From: CBDDLJ01 sp965230635 | GTDB lineage: Bacteria; Pseudomonadota; Gammaproteobacteria; UBA1113 | DNA: 64,000 bases | Direction: 5' to 3' | Assembly (NCBI GenBank): GCA_965230635.1 | Contig: CBDDLJ010000010.1 | Location: 1 to 64,000, forward strand | Part shown: piece by piece, positions 26,560 through 34,856 of the stretch | Position numbering within the stretch: position 1 is the first letter of the stretch | How the letters are laid out: every line of letters starts with the position of its first letter | Translations under genes and position numbers: made by a program | Notes under the pieces: model-generated | What the model was told of the DNA's origin: nothing | The model's input: the letters and a program-made list of their open reading frames with translations, nothing else | Databases searched by the model: none

Positions 26560-27449
26560 CTAAATCTTCTGATTAGCTCAGCAATCCCAACTGGATCACT
26601 TCCAGGCCCAATTACCAATAGTTTCGGTCCTGTTATGAGGTCACCAGTGTAAGGGCGAATATAGACTTCTCCAGACGGGACTCTTTCAAAATATGAATAA
26701 TAAGTGTCTTCGTCTAGCTTTGTACAACCTTTCACTCTCAGTATTCCTTCAGGTAATAAGTCAAGAATTTTTTGAAGATGCTTTGAATAAATCCGAGCAG
26801 GCAAATCTACAGAGCAAGATGAGTAGTGTGATTTTGCGTGTTCAAGTTTGTTAGCTGTATTCTCTGACGGGTAAAGTCCATTGAGGATTTTTATGTCTAG
26901 TTTTTCCATCAACAAAATAATCGCTGTAGGATTTAACTTTAGGACTTCATTTTTTACGTTTTCTATTGTCTGATCACTCGTACTTGATGAGTGATTTAAC
27001 ACAATCATTGAAGAAACTTGAACTTGGTTGGCTTCTAACTCATTATTTGATCTTCGTGCTTGCCAATTTCTAACATCTACAACAGAAACTTGAATGGGTG
27101 GTAAGAAGTGCTCTGACAGTCCTACGCCTAGAATTTCCATGAGTGAACAGGCGTCTGTTGTCCCATTCGCTTCAATTAGTGTAATAGCATTTTTTCTTCT
27201 AGGGATAGCGTTGATTTGCATTCTTAGCTCCCTAGTACCGCCACAGCAAATACAGCTTCCACTGATTGCTTGAATTTGAGATGGATCTAGCGAATCTTGC
27301 AGTTGCTGAGCATCTAGATCTGCATTCTCATAATCATTTAGGATGACATAGGGCTTCCATCCTTTTGATAAATACTCACTAACCAGTTTTTTTAGCAAAA
27401 AAGTTTTTCCTGCTCCTAAAAAACCAACGATAACAATAATTGCTTCCAT
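26556..27449 (-). CDS. COG0523 (CobW-type) G3E P-loop GTPase, divergent
   Basis: 297 residues. Walker A is GFLGAGKT (residues 9-16), and the metal motif CICCGG (about 70-75) is the CxCC hallmark of COG0523 metal chaperones. LIEANGTTDA takes the place of the switch region. The guanine-specificity motif NKxD is not intact: the position reads VLNHSSSTSD. Base specificity may therefore be altered, or the protein may be degenerating. It has no long C-terminal CobW_C domain like its neighbour. It lies downstream of the zigA-like gene on the same strand, separated by half a MITE-like repeat, and may share its transcript. Confidence 0.8.
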   Translation of the reverse strand: MEAIIVIVGFLGAGKTFLLKKLVSEYLSKGWKPYVILNDYENADLDAQQLQDSLDPSQIQAISGSCICCGGTRELRMQINAIPRRKNAITLIEANGTTDACSLMEILGVGLSEHFLPPIQVSVVDVRNWQARRSNNELEANQVQVSSMIVLNHSSSTSDQTIENVKNEVLKLNPTAIILLMEKLDIKILNGLYPSENTANKLEHAKSHYSSCSVDLPARIYSKHLQKILDLLPEGILRVKGCTKLDEDTYYSYFERVPSGEVYIRPYTGDLITGPKLLVIGPGSDPVGIAELIRRFS

Positions 27450-27483
27450 CTAGTCTCACTTTACCTATTTAACAACTCTAAGT

Positions 27484-27555
27484 TTATAGCAGTTTTCAAT
27501 ATTACTGAGTGATTATAAGCGAGTATAACGCGTGCTTGCGCGGTTTCAAAAGTGA
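27484..27555. repeat. MITE-like repeat, half copy 3
   Basis: TTATAGCAGTTTTCAATATT at 27484, then GATTATAAGCGAGTATAACG and CGTGCTTGCGCGGTTTCAAA. This is the reverse complement of the right half of copy 1 (23180-23258), about 90% identical. It lies between the two COG0523 genes and ends within six bases of the stop of the upstream one. Confidence 0.7.
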
Positions 27556-27560
27556 GGGGG

Positions 27561-28802
27561 TTATCCCTCAGATTGTGCTTCTGGCATTTGTAAATGCTCA
27601 TACCAATTTCCAAATGGATCTACTGGCTGATTCAAAAACTCAGCGCTTTTATCGCATTCAGCATCTGAAAGAAGGCATTCATCTAAGGTTTTACGAATAT
27701 CTGGGAGAATAGCTTTTTTCCCGATAAATACTAATTTTTGTGAACGATCGCCATACTTAGAGTGCCAATTTTGTTGTATATATGCAAGAGATTCATCATC
27801 TTCAGGCCAGTCTTTTTTATCACAACTTGCCCACCAAAAACCTTTCGGTCCATATTCTCTAACAGTGCCAGCTATAGCTATCTCAGCCATAAAGTCAGGT
27901 TGGGATGCTATCCAAAAATAACCTTTTGCTCTGTATAGACCAGAAAATTCTGTATTTAAAAACTTGAAAAACCTTTCAGGATGAAAAGGTCTTCTTGCAT
28001 CAAACGAAATAGATGAAACGCCATATTCATCTGTCTCAGAATGTTCCTCGCCTCTCATAATTTTTAACCAGCCTGGTGATTGTGAAGCTTTGTCGAAGTT
28101 GAACATGTTTGTGTTGAGTATCTCTTCAAGCGCAATTTGAGAATTTACAGTTTCAATAACTTTAGCATCAGGATTAAGAGAGCGTATAACAGCAACCAGA
28201 TGTTTTAGCTCAGTTTCAGAAACAAGATCGGACTTATTTAATAGAATAACATTTGCAAACTCTATCTGATCAACTAAAAGGTGCGCAATAGATCTTTGAT
28301 CATCGTCACCAAGCGCTATATTTCTGTCCTTAAGGTCTTCAGCACTTTGATAATCTTGTAGGAAGTTAAGTGCATCGACAACAGTAACCATTGTATCTAG
28401 TTTTGCTACATTAGAAAGTGATTGGCCATTTTCATCCTCAAAAACGAAGGTTTCTGCTACTGGAAGAGGTTCCGATATTCCCGTAGATTCAATCACTAGA
28501 TAGTCAAATTTGTTTTGTTTAGCAAGTTCATTAATTTCTTGTAGCAGATCCTCGCGTAGAGTACAACAAATACAACCGTTAGACATTTCTACCAGTTTTT
28601 CTTCAGTGCGCGATAGCTTTGCATGAGCATTCTTTACCATCTCTGCGTCGATATTGATTTCACTCATATCGTTGACGATGACAGCAATCTTCTTTCCTTC
28701 TCTGTTGTTCAAAATATGATTGAGAAGGGTTGTTTTGCCTGCACCCAGAAAACCTGACAGTACTGTAACGGGAAGTCTCTGTATATTGTCAATACTATTC
28801 AT
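27561..28802 (-). CDS. zigA: Zinc metallochaperone GTPase ZigA (COG0523)
   Basis: 413 residues from the ATG at 28802, which has AAGGA eight bases upstream. Other in-frame ATGs upstream (28808, 28862) lack proper spacing. LPVTVLSGFLGAGKTTLLNH is the Walker A region, NGCICCTLREDLL the metal-binding CxCC, YLVIESTGISEPLPVAE switch II, and LLNKSDL the NKxD. The C-terminal CobW domain has RRPFHPERFFKFL, FFWIASQPD-like and WGDRSQKLVFIG-like segments typical of ZigA/YciC. These proteins allocate zinc to client enzymes during zinc starvation and are usually Zur controlled. The C-terminus ends after a Glu/Gln-rich tail. Confidence 0.9.
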   Translation of the reverse strand: MNSIDNIQRLPVTVLSGFLGAGKTTLLNHILNNREGKKIAVIVNDMSEINIDAEMVKNAHAKLSRTEEKLVEMSNGCICCTLREDLLQEINELAKQNKFDYLVIESTGISEPLPVAETFVFEDENGQSLSNVAKLDTMVTVVDALNFLQDYQSAEDLKDRNIALGDDDQRSIAHLLVDQIEFANVILLNKSDLVSETELKHLVAVIRSLNPDAKVIETVNSQIALEEILNTNMFNFDKASQSPGWLKIMRGEEHSETDEYGVSSISFDARRPFHPERFFKFLNTEFSGLYRAKGYFWIASQPDFMAEIAIAGTVREYGPKGFWWASCDKKDWPEDDESLAYIQQNWHSKYGDRSQKLVFIGKKAILPDIRKTLDECLLSDAECDKSAEFLNQPVDPFGNWYEHLQMPEAQSEG

Positions 28803-29117
28803 ACGCATATCCTTAAAATTTATCGAACACAAAATTGTATAATTTTCATAAACTAAAAACAATAAGAAAAATAGCTAAATTTACTAATGATATCCCGGGG
28901 AGCCTATGAGAAAAGCAAAAAGCTTGACCCATGTCGATCACCTGGTAACATCTTAATTTTAGGAGAAAGAAGTAAATGGTAGCGATCGACATCAGGGTAA
29001 TATACACCAATGCTAGGTGACATTATTAATATATCTGATGATTATCTTAGCGGCGCGCATGTGGTGGATTAGTTTGCTGCTGCCTCAGTGATTAATTTTT
29101 ATAAGCTTCTAATTCTG
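28803..29117. other. Intergenic upstream of zigA; possible operator and inverted repeat
   Basis: AAAATTGTATAATTTT (28831-28846) is a perfect 6+4+6 palindrome in the zigA promoter region. Zur regulation is typical for zigA, but the sequence is too AT rich for a firm call. Further left of the gene, ACCCATGTCGATC (28927-28939) is mirrored by GATCGACATCAGGGT (28984-28998), possibly ends of a lost mobile element. No gene is seen. Confidence 0.35.
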
Positions 29118-29345
29118 TTAGTCGCTTCTCGCTTTGCCAAAACTTGCCTTGAGATCGTTCATGAGCTGCTTGATATTGGAAATCTCCATGTTGTGCTCAA
29201 TTTGTAAGCGAATAAGATTGCCTAAGCCTTTTTGTCTTTCAGCCAATACTTGCGCTGTCGTTGTTAGCTGATTAAGGCTGGTGGTTAGCATAGCTATATC
29301 CTCTGTCTGGCGAGCAACTTCAGTTTTGGCAGGGCAATCAGGCAT
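29118..29345 (-). CDS. Small coiled-coil protein, unknown
   Basis: A 75-codon frame starting at ATG 29345 with GGAG about ten bases upstream; an in-frame TTG at 29360 is less likely. The sequence MPDCPAKTEVARQTEDIAML, followed by LNQLTTTAQVLAERQKGLGN, has a heptad-like pattern and would form a coiled coil. I know no family. Upstream on this strand, ACCGC-CTTAA-GCGGT followed by CTTTT resembles an intrinsic terminator (about 29410-29428). It may be the lone survivor of a phage-like module. Confidence 0.45.
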   Translation of the reverse strand: MPDCPAKTEVARQTEDIAMLTTSLNQLTTTAQVLAERQKGLGNLIRLQIEHNMEISNIKQLMNDLKASFGKARSD

Positions 29346-29537
29346 TTTATTGAGCTCCAAAAATGCAAAAGGCCCGACCAGGGTACTAGTTCAGGCTTTT
29401 AGGCATAAAAGACCGCTTAAGGCGGTGATTGATAAATTTATCCAACGGCAGGGTTTTTGTAGCAAAATCGGCCGGTTAGTGCAAGCGTTTTGTGGCCGGA
29501 TGTGGTAAAATTTTCGTTTTTAGAAGATGCTTGCTGG

Positions 29538-29921
29538 TATGGTGGAGTATAGGCGGTGGCTGCTTATGTCAAGATACAGCTCAATCCTCACTTGTATTCC
29601 TGCACGATGTGTCAAAAGCCATCTGGCTTGTTAACGGTACCTTGGGTAAGTTTTTCATTGGAATCCCGGTAATCAACTTGGAATGTACAGATCATCTGAA
29701 AAAACGCAACGTGTTTTTTGTAAAAAGTGCAGCATTTTTTTGTGTGCAATCGATGATGGCGGCGACAGCATTTGTGTTACAATTGCTTCACTTGATTATC
29801 CGGCTGAAATTATTCTGGGAGAACAACACAGTTATGAGAAAGAAACGCCTTCTTGATGGGATGTGAATATAGCGGCAAAAAATATCGCAGTGTGAACAGT
29901 GGATATGAGCCTATTTTTTAA
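29538..29921 (+). pseudogene. GFA-family (glutathione-dependent formaldehyde-activating-like) gene, frameshifted
   Basis: Pieces in different frames spell a GFA/CENP-V-type protein. LYSCTMCQKPSGLLTVPWVS is the zinc-binding CxC/C part, RSSEKTQRVFCKKCSIFLCA follows in another frame, then IDDGGDSICVTIASLDYPAE and EQHSYEKETPS to a TGA at 29854. A further frame continues GCEYSGKKYRSVNSGYEPIF to 29921. At least two shifts and stops make it non-functional. Its second half (from 29724) is duplicated at 33203. Confidence 0.8.
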
Positions 29922-30520
29922 AGTATTTGGAGATTTTTTAAAATGAATGACGTGAATAAGATGACCCCAAAAATTAGCATGGTAACTCTTGGTGTTAATG
30001 ACTTATTAGCATCTACAGAATTTTATAGAGATGGATTAGTTTTGCCTTATTCATTGCATTCAAATGAGAATATTTCATTTTTTGAGCTAAATGGAACATG
30101 GCTAGCGCTTTATCCACAGATATTATTGGCTGAAGATGCAAAAGTTAGTCCAAGAGGCAATGGCTTTTCGGGAATAACATTGGCGCATAATGTCAAAGAC
30201 AAGCAAGATGTTGATAGTGTCCTCATACAGGCTCAAAAAGCGGGTGCAAAAATTACTAAATCTGCTGAAGATACAGCATGGGGCGGATATTCAGGTTATT
30301 TTTCCGATTTGGATAGCTATCTTTGGGAGGTAGCATGGAACCCACATTTTTGGGTTGAATAGATTACTTGACAGGAGAAAGTTATCATATTGGTATAGAA
30401 GTCAGTGATTATCAAGCAGCTGTATATTTCTATCGATCAGCTCTATCGCCATTAGGTTATGAATTATTAATGGAGGTAGAAGGCTTCGTTGGTTTTGGAA
30501 TGAAAGAAACCGGTGGCCCT
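29724..30520 (+). repeat. 0.8-kb direct repeat, copy 1
   Basis: About 797 bases almost identical to 33203-34000. The unit holds the end of the GFA pseudogene, a complete VOC gene and the start of a second VOC gene. I counted roughly ten differences, including one T-run length change near 29919/33398 and the W-to-stop change noted below. The two copies bracket the 724-residue gene at 30924. Confidence 0.93.
29943..30362 (+). CDS. VOC (glyoxalase/bleomycin-resistance-like) protein
   Basis: A 139-residue single VOC domain: ISMVTLGVNDLLASTEFYRD, SFFELNGTWLALYPQ, then GFSGITLAHNV and a final YFSDLDSYLWEVAWNPHF. The fold binds a metal using His/Glu pairs; Glu in the final LWEV is the expected ligand. 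The substrate is unknown. This copy is intact, while its duplicate at 33423 has a stop codon. SD-like GGAG lies 10 bases before the ATG. Confidence 0.85.
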   Translation: MNDVNKMTPKISMVTLGVNDLLASTEFYRDGLVLPYSLHSNENISFFELNGTWLALYPQILLAEDAKVSPRGNGFSGITLAHNVKDKQDVDSVLIQAQKAGAKITKSAEDTAWGGYSGYFSDLDSYLWEVAWNPHFWVE

Positions 30521-30550
30521 TGGTATGTACTTTGTAAAGTTTTCGTGTAA
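30368..30550 (+). pseudogene. Truncated second VOC gene (copy 1)
   Basis: LTGESYHIGIEVSDYQAAVY, then FYRSALSPLGYELLMEVEGF, is the first third of a VOC protein whose full-length, though stop-containing, version is at 33848-34234. Homology ends abruptly at 30520, exactly at the end of the duplicated segment, and the frame closes at 30550. Confidence 0.8.
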
Positions 30551-30806
30551 CCATTTTAATGGCTGCATGATGGCTTATCTTCTAATGATTGCTGTGAAAA
30601 CTTCATTTGATTATAAATCATTGTGCAGTTCAACAGATAATTCATTGTTTTTTTAATGATTTTTTTCTTAAAAAACTGTCGAACTCTCAGGGCCCAAGCC
30701 CTGCGAGCACAGTACTTTGACAGGGGCACATTGCCCCTCAAAGCCCAAAAAATCGGCGTTTCCCGCACTCAATTCAAAGTCTATGTCGATATGGGTAAAC
30801 AATGGT
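30551..30806. other. Non-coding stretch with two tandem GC-rich hairpins
   Basis: CAGGGC-CCAA-GCCCTG (30690-30705) is followed 14 bases later by AGGGGC-ACATT-GCCCCT (30721-30737). They stand out in AT-rich DNA and are conserved-looking, but I cannot assign them to an RNA family. A T-run is absent on the plus strand; on the minus strand the region continues CGACAGTTTTTT, so a minus-strand terminator is possible. No gene is evident. Confidence 0.45.
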
Positions 30807-30836
30807 TTGCAAGTAGGCTGAGTCATAGCGTATAAT
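30807..30836 (+). promoter_or_regulatory. Sigma-70 promoter of the 724-residue unknown gene
   Basis: TTGCAA (30807-30812), 18 bases, perfect TATAAT (30831-30836), with a leader of about 80 bases to the ATG at 30924. Confidence 0.5.
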
Positions 30837-30923
30837 CTGTGGCTATATATTGTTCTGTTCTTCTTGTTCAAACTACAGGGAGTGATGATGTAAAACGAAT
30901 TTTTGAATTATAGTGGAGAAATC

Positions 30924-33098
30924 ATGTTAGATTTAGTACTACAAGAAATCGGTTTGAATCATACTCAAATCACCCTATTTCGGGAATTGCTCGCTGTTTC
31001 AGGGGTGAACGTGCCTGAATTCGAGAATTCGATTGAAGCACTTGACTGGTTAAAATCTGTAACACAAGAAAAGTGGCTGAGAAAACCTGGCAGCGAAAGG
31101 TGGGATCTCGTTGACAATAGCGACCAGCAAAATCGCCGGAAAGAAATGATGGGGCATTTTCACGCTATGGGCCTTATTGATGAATTACAACCTTCCAGCC
31201 AACATTATGACCACGTCTTGATTCTAGGGGCGTTACAAAGCCGTATTCAAACAAGGATTAAACATGTTGAAAAAATATGGAAAGATGGCGTGAGGTTTGA
31301 AAAAATTGCATTACTGGGTGGACAGAGACCAATAAAACCCGAACTGGAGCCAATTGCTGAAATTATCGGTACTGATGCTACTGAACTGGATATCATGAAA
31401 GCAGTATATGTAGATCAAAGCAAGACATGGGAGAATAATTTACAAAATACTCAATATGTTGCTGTTGATACACCCATGCAGACAAATCAACAGGGACAAT
31501 TAGTACGCCCAACCACTATCGATACTATCAAATCGTGGTTAAACTCAAAGCCAACCCCGGGCAATGTATTAGTAATATCAAACCAGCCATATGTTGCATA
31601 CCAACATAGCGTAGTGCGAAGCGTTTTGCCAGAAACATTCAGAGTCGATTCAGTTGGTCACGCTGCAAGTGAACAAGAGAAAATTAGTACCATATTGGAT
31701 TCGCTTGCTCGTCAAATATATGCGGACTATCCTCGCCTAAAAAATAGTTTACTTAAAAAAGTCTACGAAGAAAATGTTCGCTTGTTGATTGAAAATAAAT
31801 ACCAGCGTGTAAACAAATTACCAGAAAGTACGCAAAAAGTATTAGTTGAACAACTTTGGTGGGTACAAGAAAACACACAGTTCACCCCACAAGCTGATGC
31901 TCTATATAGCCAAAATAGTAAATGGTTAAACCATCTTCATCGTGAAATACCTCGAGCGCTCTGCAGAATTGAAATGCTGCTACTACTAAGATCGTGTGAC
32001 TCCCAAAACTTAGCAAGCTTATATGAAGAGTTTACAGCTGACCAAGGCAATGACAAGTTATCCATAGAATCATTTTTGGCACTATCAAAAATGTGCCAGT
32101 TAATGAGTGAGACCTTGCTCGATGCTCAAATAAGAGCGAGCGCCATCGCTAGTGTTACCCTTTCGCCCAAAGCACAAAAACGTGCCAATTTTTTTATTGG
32201 TGAATCAAAGTGGCCATATGATAGTGTTCAATTTAGTGGTTGTACTATCACGCTTGCCGGCTCTATGTACACAATTTATGAAACAGCTGATGCCACTGTA
32301 AAAGAATTCATAAAATTTTGTTTTCCTAATGACTCCCGACATTGGCGTCATGCATTTTTCCTTGAAAACGGTACATGTCTTGAAGCATTAAAGGAACAAA
32401 TACAACAGTGCTCTAGTGTAGAAGAACAAGCTAATCTACAAAAAAACATCCAAATTTGGTTAGATTATTGGATGATAAACGCTCTTGGTTTTGAAGGTCA
32501 TATAAAGAGCATGACTGGTTCTCACTTCATGACTGAATCGGTCTTTCAGCGGTTACAATTACTCAACGCTTCTATTTTAAAGACACTGGATGATCCAAAA
32601 AATTTTAGAGTATTTGAGGATTACGCTGCCGAGTGCTTAAATCTACTTAAAGTTGACGTTATAAATAAAAGTCTAGCTTTGTTTATCGTGCGAATTGCAA
32701 ACATGGCAAACATTTTTAACCCAAGCGATGCTAATCAAATTCGATCAGCTATCCAGGAGCATCAGTTAATGGAAGTAATAGATGCACATCAACAAGTTTT
32801 TACAAAGTGCATTGCCACTTATGTCCCGGAGTTTTTACAAAATATTGCTCAAGAAGCCAGTAGCAGTAAACATCTTTCCTTAATCAAAGCATTAGCATGG
32901 GTCACCAAGGTCTTAGGCGAATCAACAACTCCAATTACTAGTTTTCGAACAGCAGACCAGAGCGTAAGGCAAACGTTGTTAGCCCATGATTTTGAGTGTA
33001 AATTTAAAATAAATGAACAAGGCGAACTTGAATCGGTATCACCTGTAAAAAATGATCAAAAACAAACAACAGAAAGTATTACGTCTCTTACGATGTAA
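30924..33098 (+). CDS. Unknown 724-residue protein, N-terminal part DUF218-like
   Basis: ATG 30924 follows GGAG (30914-30917) at good spacing; an in-frame TTG at 30903 is less likely. Residues about 90-250 contain YDHVLILGALQSRIQTRIKH, EKIALLGGQRPIKPELEPI and PTPGNVLVISNQPYVAYQHS. This order (LG..., R, LLGG, then a later P-loop-free strand) recalls the DUF218/YdcF fold, but the match is weak. The remaining 470 residues are helical with no motif I recognise and no signal peptide or membrane segment. It is intact and flanked on both sides by copies of a 0.8-kb duplication, so it arrived with or between these copies. Confidence 0.65.
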   Translation: MLDLVLQEIGLNHTQITLFRELLAVSGVNVPEFENSIEALDWLKSVTQEKWLRKPGSERWDLVDNSDQQNRRKEMMGHFHAMGLIDELQPSSQHYDHVLILGALQSRIQTRIKHVEKIWKDGVRFEKIALLGGQRPIKPELEPIAEIIGTDATELDIMKAVYVDQSKTWENNLQNTQYVAVDTPMQTNQQGQLVRPTTIDTIKSWLNSKPTPGNVLVISNQPYVAYQHSVVRSVLPETFRVDSVGHAASEQEKISTILDSLARQIYADYPRLKNSLLKKVYEENVRLLIENKYQRVNKLPESTQKVLVEQLWWVQENTQFTPQADALYSQNSKWLNHLHREIPRALCRIEMLLLLRSCDSQNLASLYEEFTADQGNDKLSIESFLALSKMCQLMSETLLDAQIRASAIASVTLSPKAQKRANFFIGESKWPYDSVQFSGCTITLAGSMYTIYETADATVKEFIKFCFPNDSRHWRHAFFLENGTCLEALKEQIQQCSSVEEQANLQKNIQIWLDYWMINALGFEGHIKSMTGSHFMTESVFQRLQLLNASILKTLDDPKNFRVFEDYAAECLNLLKVDVINKSLALFIVRIANMANIFNPSDANQIRSAIQEHQLMEVIDAHQQVFTKCIATYVPEFLQNIAQEASSSKHLSLIKALAWVTKVLGESTTPITSFRTADQSVRQTLLAHDFECKFKINEQGELESVSPVKNDQKQTTESITSLTM

Positions 33099-33202
33099 AA
33101 AATAGAATAGCAAACCTTAGTAGTAGAGCATAGAACTATTATGCCCTATTTGCCAGCATGCCCACACTTACACGTCTCTGGACCTTGCCAATTTAATTTG
33201 AC

Positions 33203-33401
33203 AAAGTGCGGCATTTTTTTGTGTGCAATCGATGATGGCGGCGACAGCATTTGTGTTACAATTGCTTCACTTGATTATCCGGCTGAAATTATTCTGGGAG
33301 AACAACACAGTTATGAGAAAGAAACGCCTTCTTGATGGGATGTGAATATAGCGGCAAAAAATATCGCAGCGTGAACAGTGGATATGAGCCTATTTTTTTA
33401 A
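33203..33401 (+). pseudogene. GFA-family fragment (duplicate)
   Basis: Second copy of the C-terminal part of the GFA pseudogene: KCGIFLCAIDDGGDSICVTI, then ASLDYPAEIILGEQHSYEKE to a TGA. The N-terminal half is absent, since the duplicated unit begins at 33203. An extra T near 33398 relative to copy 1 shifts the last codons. Confidence 0.75.
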
Positions 33402-33422
33402 AGTATTTGGAGATTTTTTAAA

Positions 33423-33842
33423 ATGAATGACGTGAATAAGATGACCCCAAAAATTAGCATGGTAACTCTTGGTGTTAATGACTTATTAGCATCTACAGAA
33501 TTTTATAGAGATGGATTAGTTTTGCCTTATTCATTGCATTCAAATGAGAATATTTCATTCTTTGAGCTAAATGGAACATGGCTAGCGCTTTATCCACAGA
33601 TATTATTGGCTGAAGATGCAAAAGTTAGTCCAAGAGGCAATGGCTTTTCGGGAATAACATTGGCGCATAATGTCAAAGACAAGCAAGATGTTGATAGTGT
33701 CCTCATACAGGCTCAAAAAGCGGGTGCAAAAATTACTAAATCTGCTGAAGATACAGCATAGGGCGGATATTCAGGTTATTTTTCCGATTTGGATAGCTAT
33801 CTTTGGGAGGTAGCATGGAACCCACATTTTTGGGTTGAATAG
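33423..33842 (+). pseudogene. VOC gene copy 2, nonsense mutation
   Basis: Identical in layout to the VOC gene at 29943, but TGG (Trp113) is TAG here (33759-33761), which removes the last 27 residues including the LWEV metal ligand. The DNA past the stop still matches copy 1, so the mutation is recent. Confidence 0.88.
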
Positions 33843-33847
33843 ATTAC

Positions 33848-34234
33848 TTGACAGGAGAAAGTTATCATATTGGTATAGAAGTCAGTGATTATCAAGCAGC
33901 TGTATATTTCTATCGATCAGCTCTAGCGCCATTAGGTTATGAATTATTAATGGAAGTAGAAGGCTTTGCTGGTTTTGGAATGAAAGAAACTAGTGGCCCT
34001 ATTGCAAACTTTTAGATGCATCAAGGCAATAATTCAACACAAAAAGCCCATATTGCATTTTCTGCACTTGACCGGAAGGCAGTCGATGAATTTTATTAAT
34101 CTGCTATGAATGCTGGTGGAAAATATAATGGCGTTCCAGGTGTTCGTGAAGCTTATCATCCAAATTACTACAGTGCTTTTGTTTTAGATTCTGATGGGCA
34201 TAATGTTGAAGCAGTTTGCCATAAGCCAGAGTAA
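33848..34234 (+). pseudogene. Second VOC gene, full length with two nonsense codons
   Basis: One frame from TTG 33848 to TAA 34234 reads as a complete VOC protein (ESYHIGIEVSDYQAAVYFYR ... FVLDSDGHNVEAVCHKPE). It contains TAG at 34013-34015 (before MHQGNNSTQKAHIAF) and an in-frame TAA at about 34097 (after DRKAVDEFY). Apart from these stops it is undamaged. Confidence 0.85.
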
Positions 34235-34246
34235 ATCACAGACGAG

Positions 34247-34590
34247 CAATAATATTATCTTATGCATCGCAGTTTCAGAAGACGACTTTATAGCGAGTAA
34301 AGACGGCGGTGTTGATTGGCTGCCGCATCTAGAAAAAGAATCAAAGAACGATTTAGATGAGGTAGGCTACAAAGCATTGTTGTCGAGAATCAAATATATT
34401 TTTATCGGAAGTCGCAGTTATGATCAAATTCTCGGATTTGGTGATTGGGCATGGTCGGACAAAATAACGTATGTGTGTATCAAAAGTAAATCTTTTCCCA
34501 AAAAATTCTAATATTCACTATGTTGATCAGTCGGTCGCAAATTTCATGAACGATTTTGTAAAAGATAATTGTGAGGATATTTGGGCTTGA
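34247..34590 (+). pseudogene. RibD-C/dihydrofolate-reductase-like gene, frameshifted
   Basis: NIILCIAVSEDDFIASKDGG, VDWL, then YIFIGSRSYDQILGFGDWAW is the typical start of small DHFR-like RibD-C proteins (pattern: SLDGYIA...GGVDWL...GRKTYE). After SKSFPK a slip in the AAAAAA run changes frame, and NSNIHYVDQSVANFMNDFVK continues to a TGA at 34588. No proper start codon is visible. It follows the VOC pseudogene directly, so GFA, VOC, VOC and this gene were probably one operon. Confidence 0.75.
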
Positions 34591-34688
34591 TCAATGCATG
34601 AGTAGAACAACAAAAAGCCAGTTAACCAGTCGTCTTAAAAAGCCTTACGTAAAAATTAATAAATCATGCCATCTTGAAATTGACTTGG

Positions 34689-34852
34689 TTATGGCCTTTC
34701 CCTATATTGTTGACCTATCCTAAGACATCATCTAGCGCCTGCTTGCCAGGTTTCAAAAGCTTATTTACAATAAGTAAACGTCGCTTTTGAATCCTCGCAA
34801 GCAAACACTATACTCGCTTAGAATAGGTCAACAATATAGGGAAAGGTTATAA
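34689..34852. repeat. MITE-like palindromic repeat, full copy 4
   Basis: Terminal inverted repeats of about 30 bases (left TTTCCCTATATTGTTGACCT; right its complement, two mismatches at the outer part). The interior has a second nested palindrome (GCTTGCCAGGTTTCAAAAGC against GCTTTTGAATCCTCGCAAGC), so the whole element folds into one long hairpin. The interior matches copy 1, the ends match copy 2. No coding capacity. It lies at the left edge of a broken IS gene. Confidence 0.8.
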
Positions 34853-34856
34853 ATTA

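Larger units (their letters stand above)
33203..34000 (+). repeat. 0.8-kb direct repeat, copy 2
   Basis: Partner of 29724-30520, in the same orientation 3.48 kb downstream. Beyond 34000 this copy continues into the full second VOC gene, so copy 2 preserves the ancestral right-hand context. Copy 1 preserves the left-hand context (the GFA N-terminal part). This polarity shows how the duplication arose. Confidence 0.92.

Noticed and set aside
29492..29866. A 124-codon reading frame over the GFA region
   Set aside because: Its translation is not the GFA sequence in its N-terminal part and arises from the frameshifted pseudogene; only its pieces in other frames make sense.
30668..30871. 67-codon minus-strand reading frame over the tandem hairpins
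   Set aside because: No binding site, no homology I recognise, and the stem-loops dominate the sequence.
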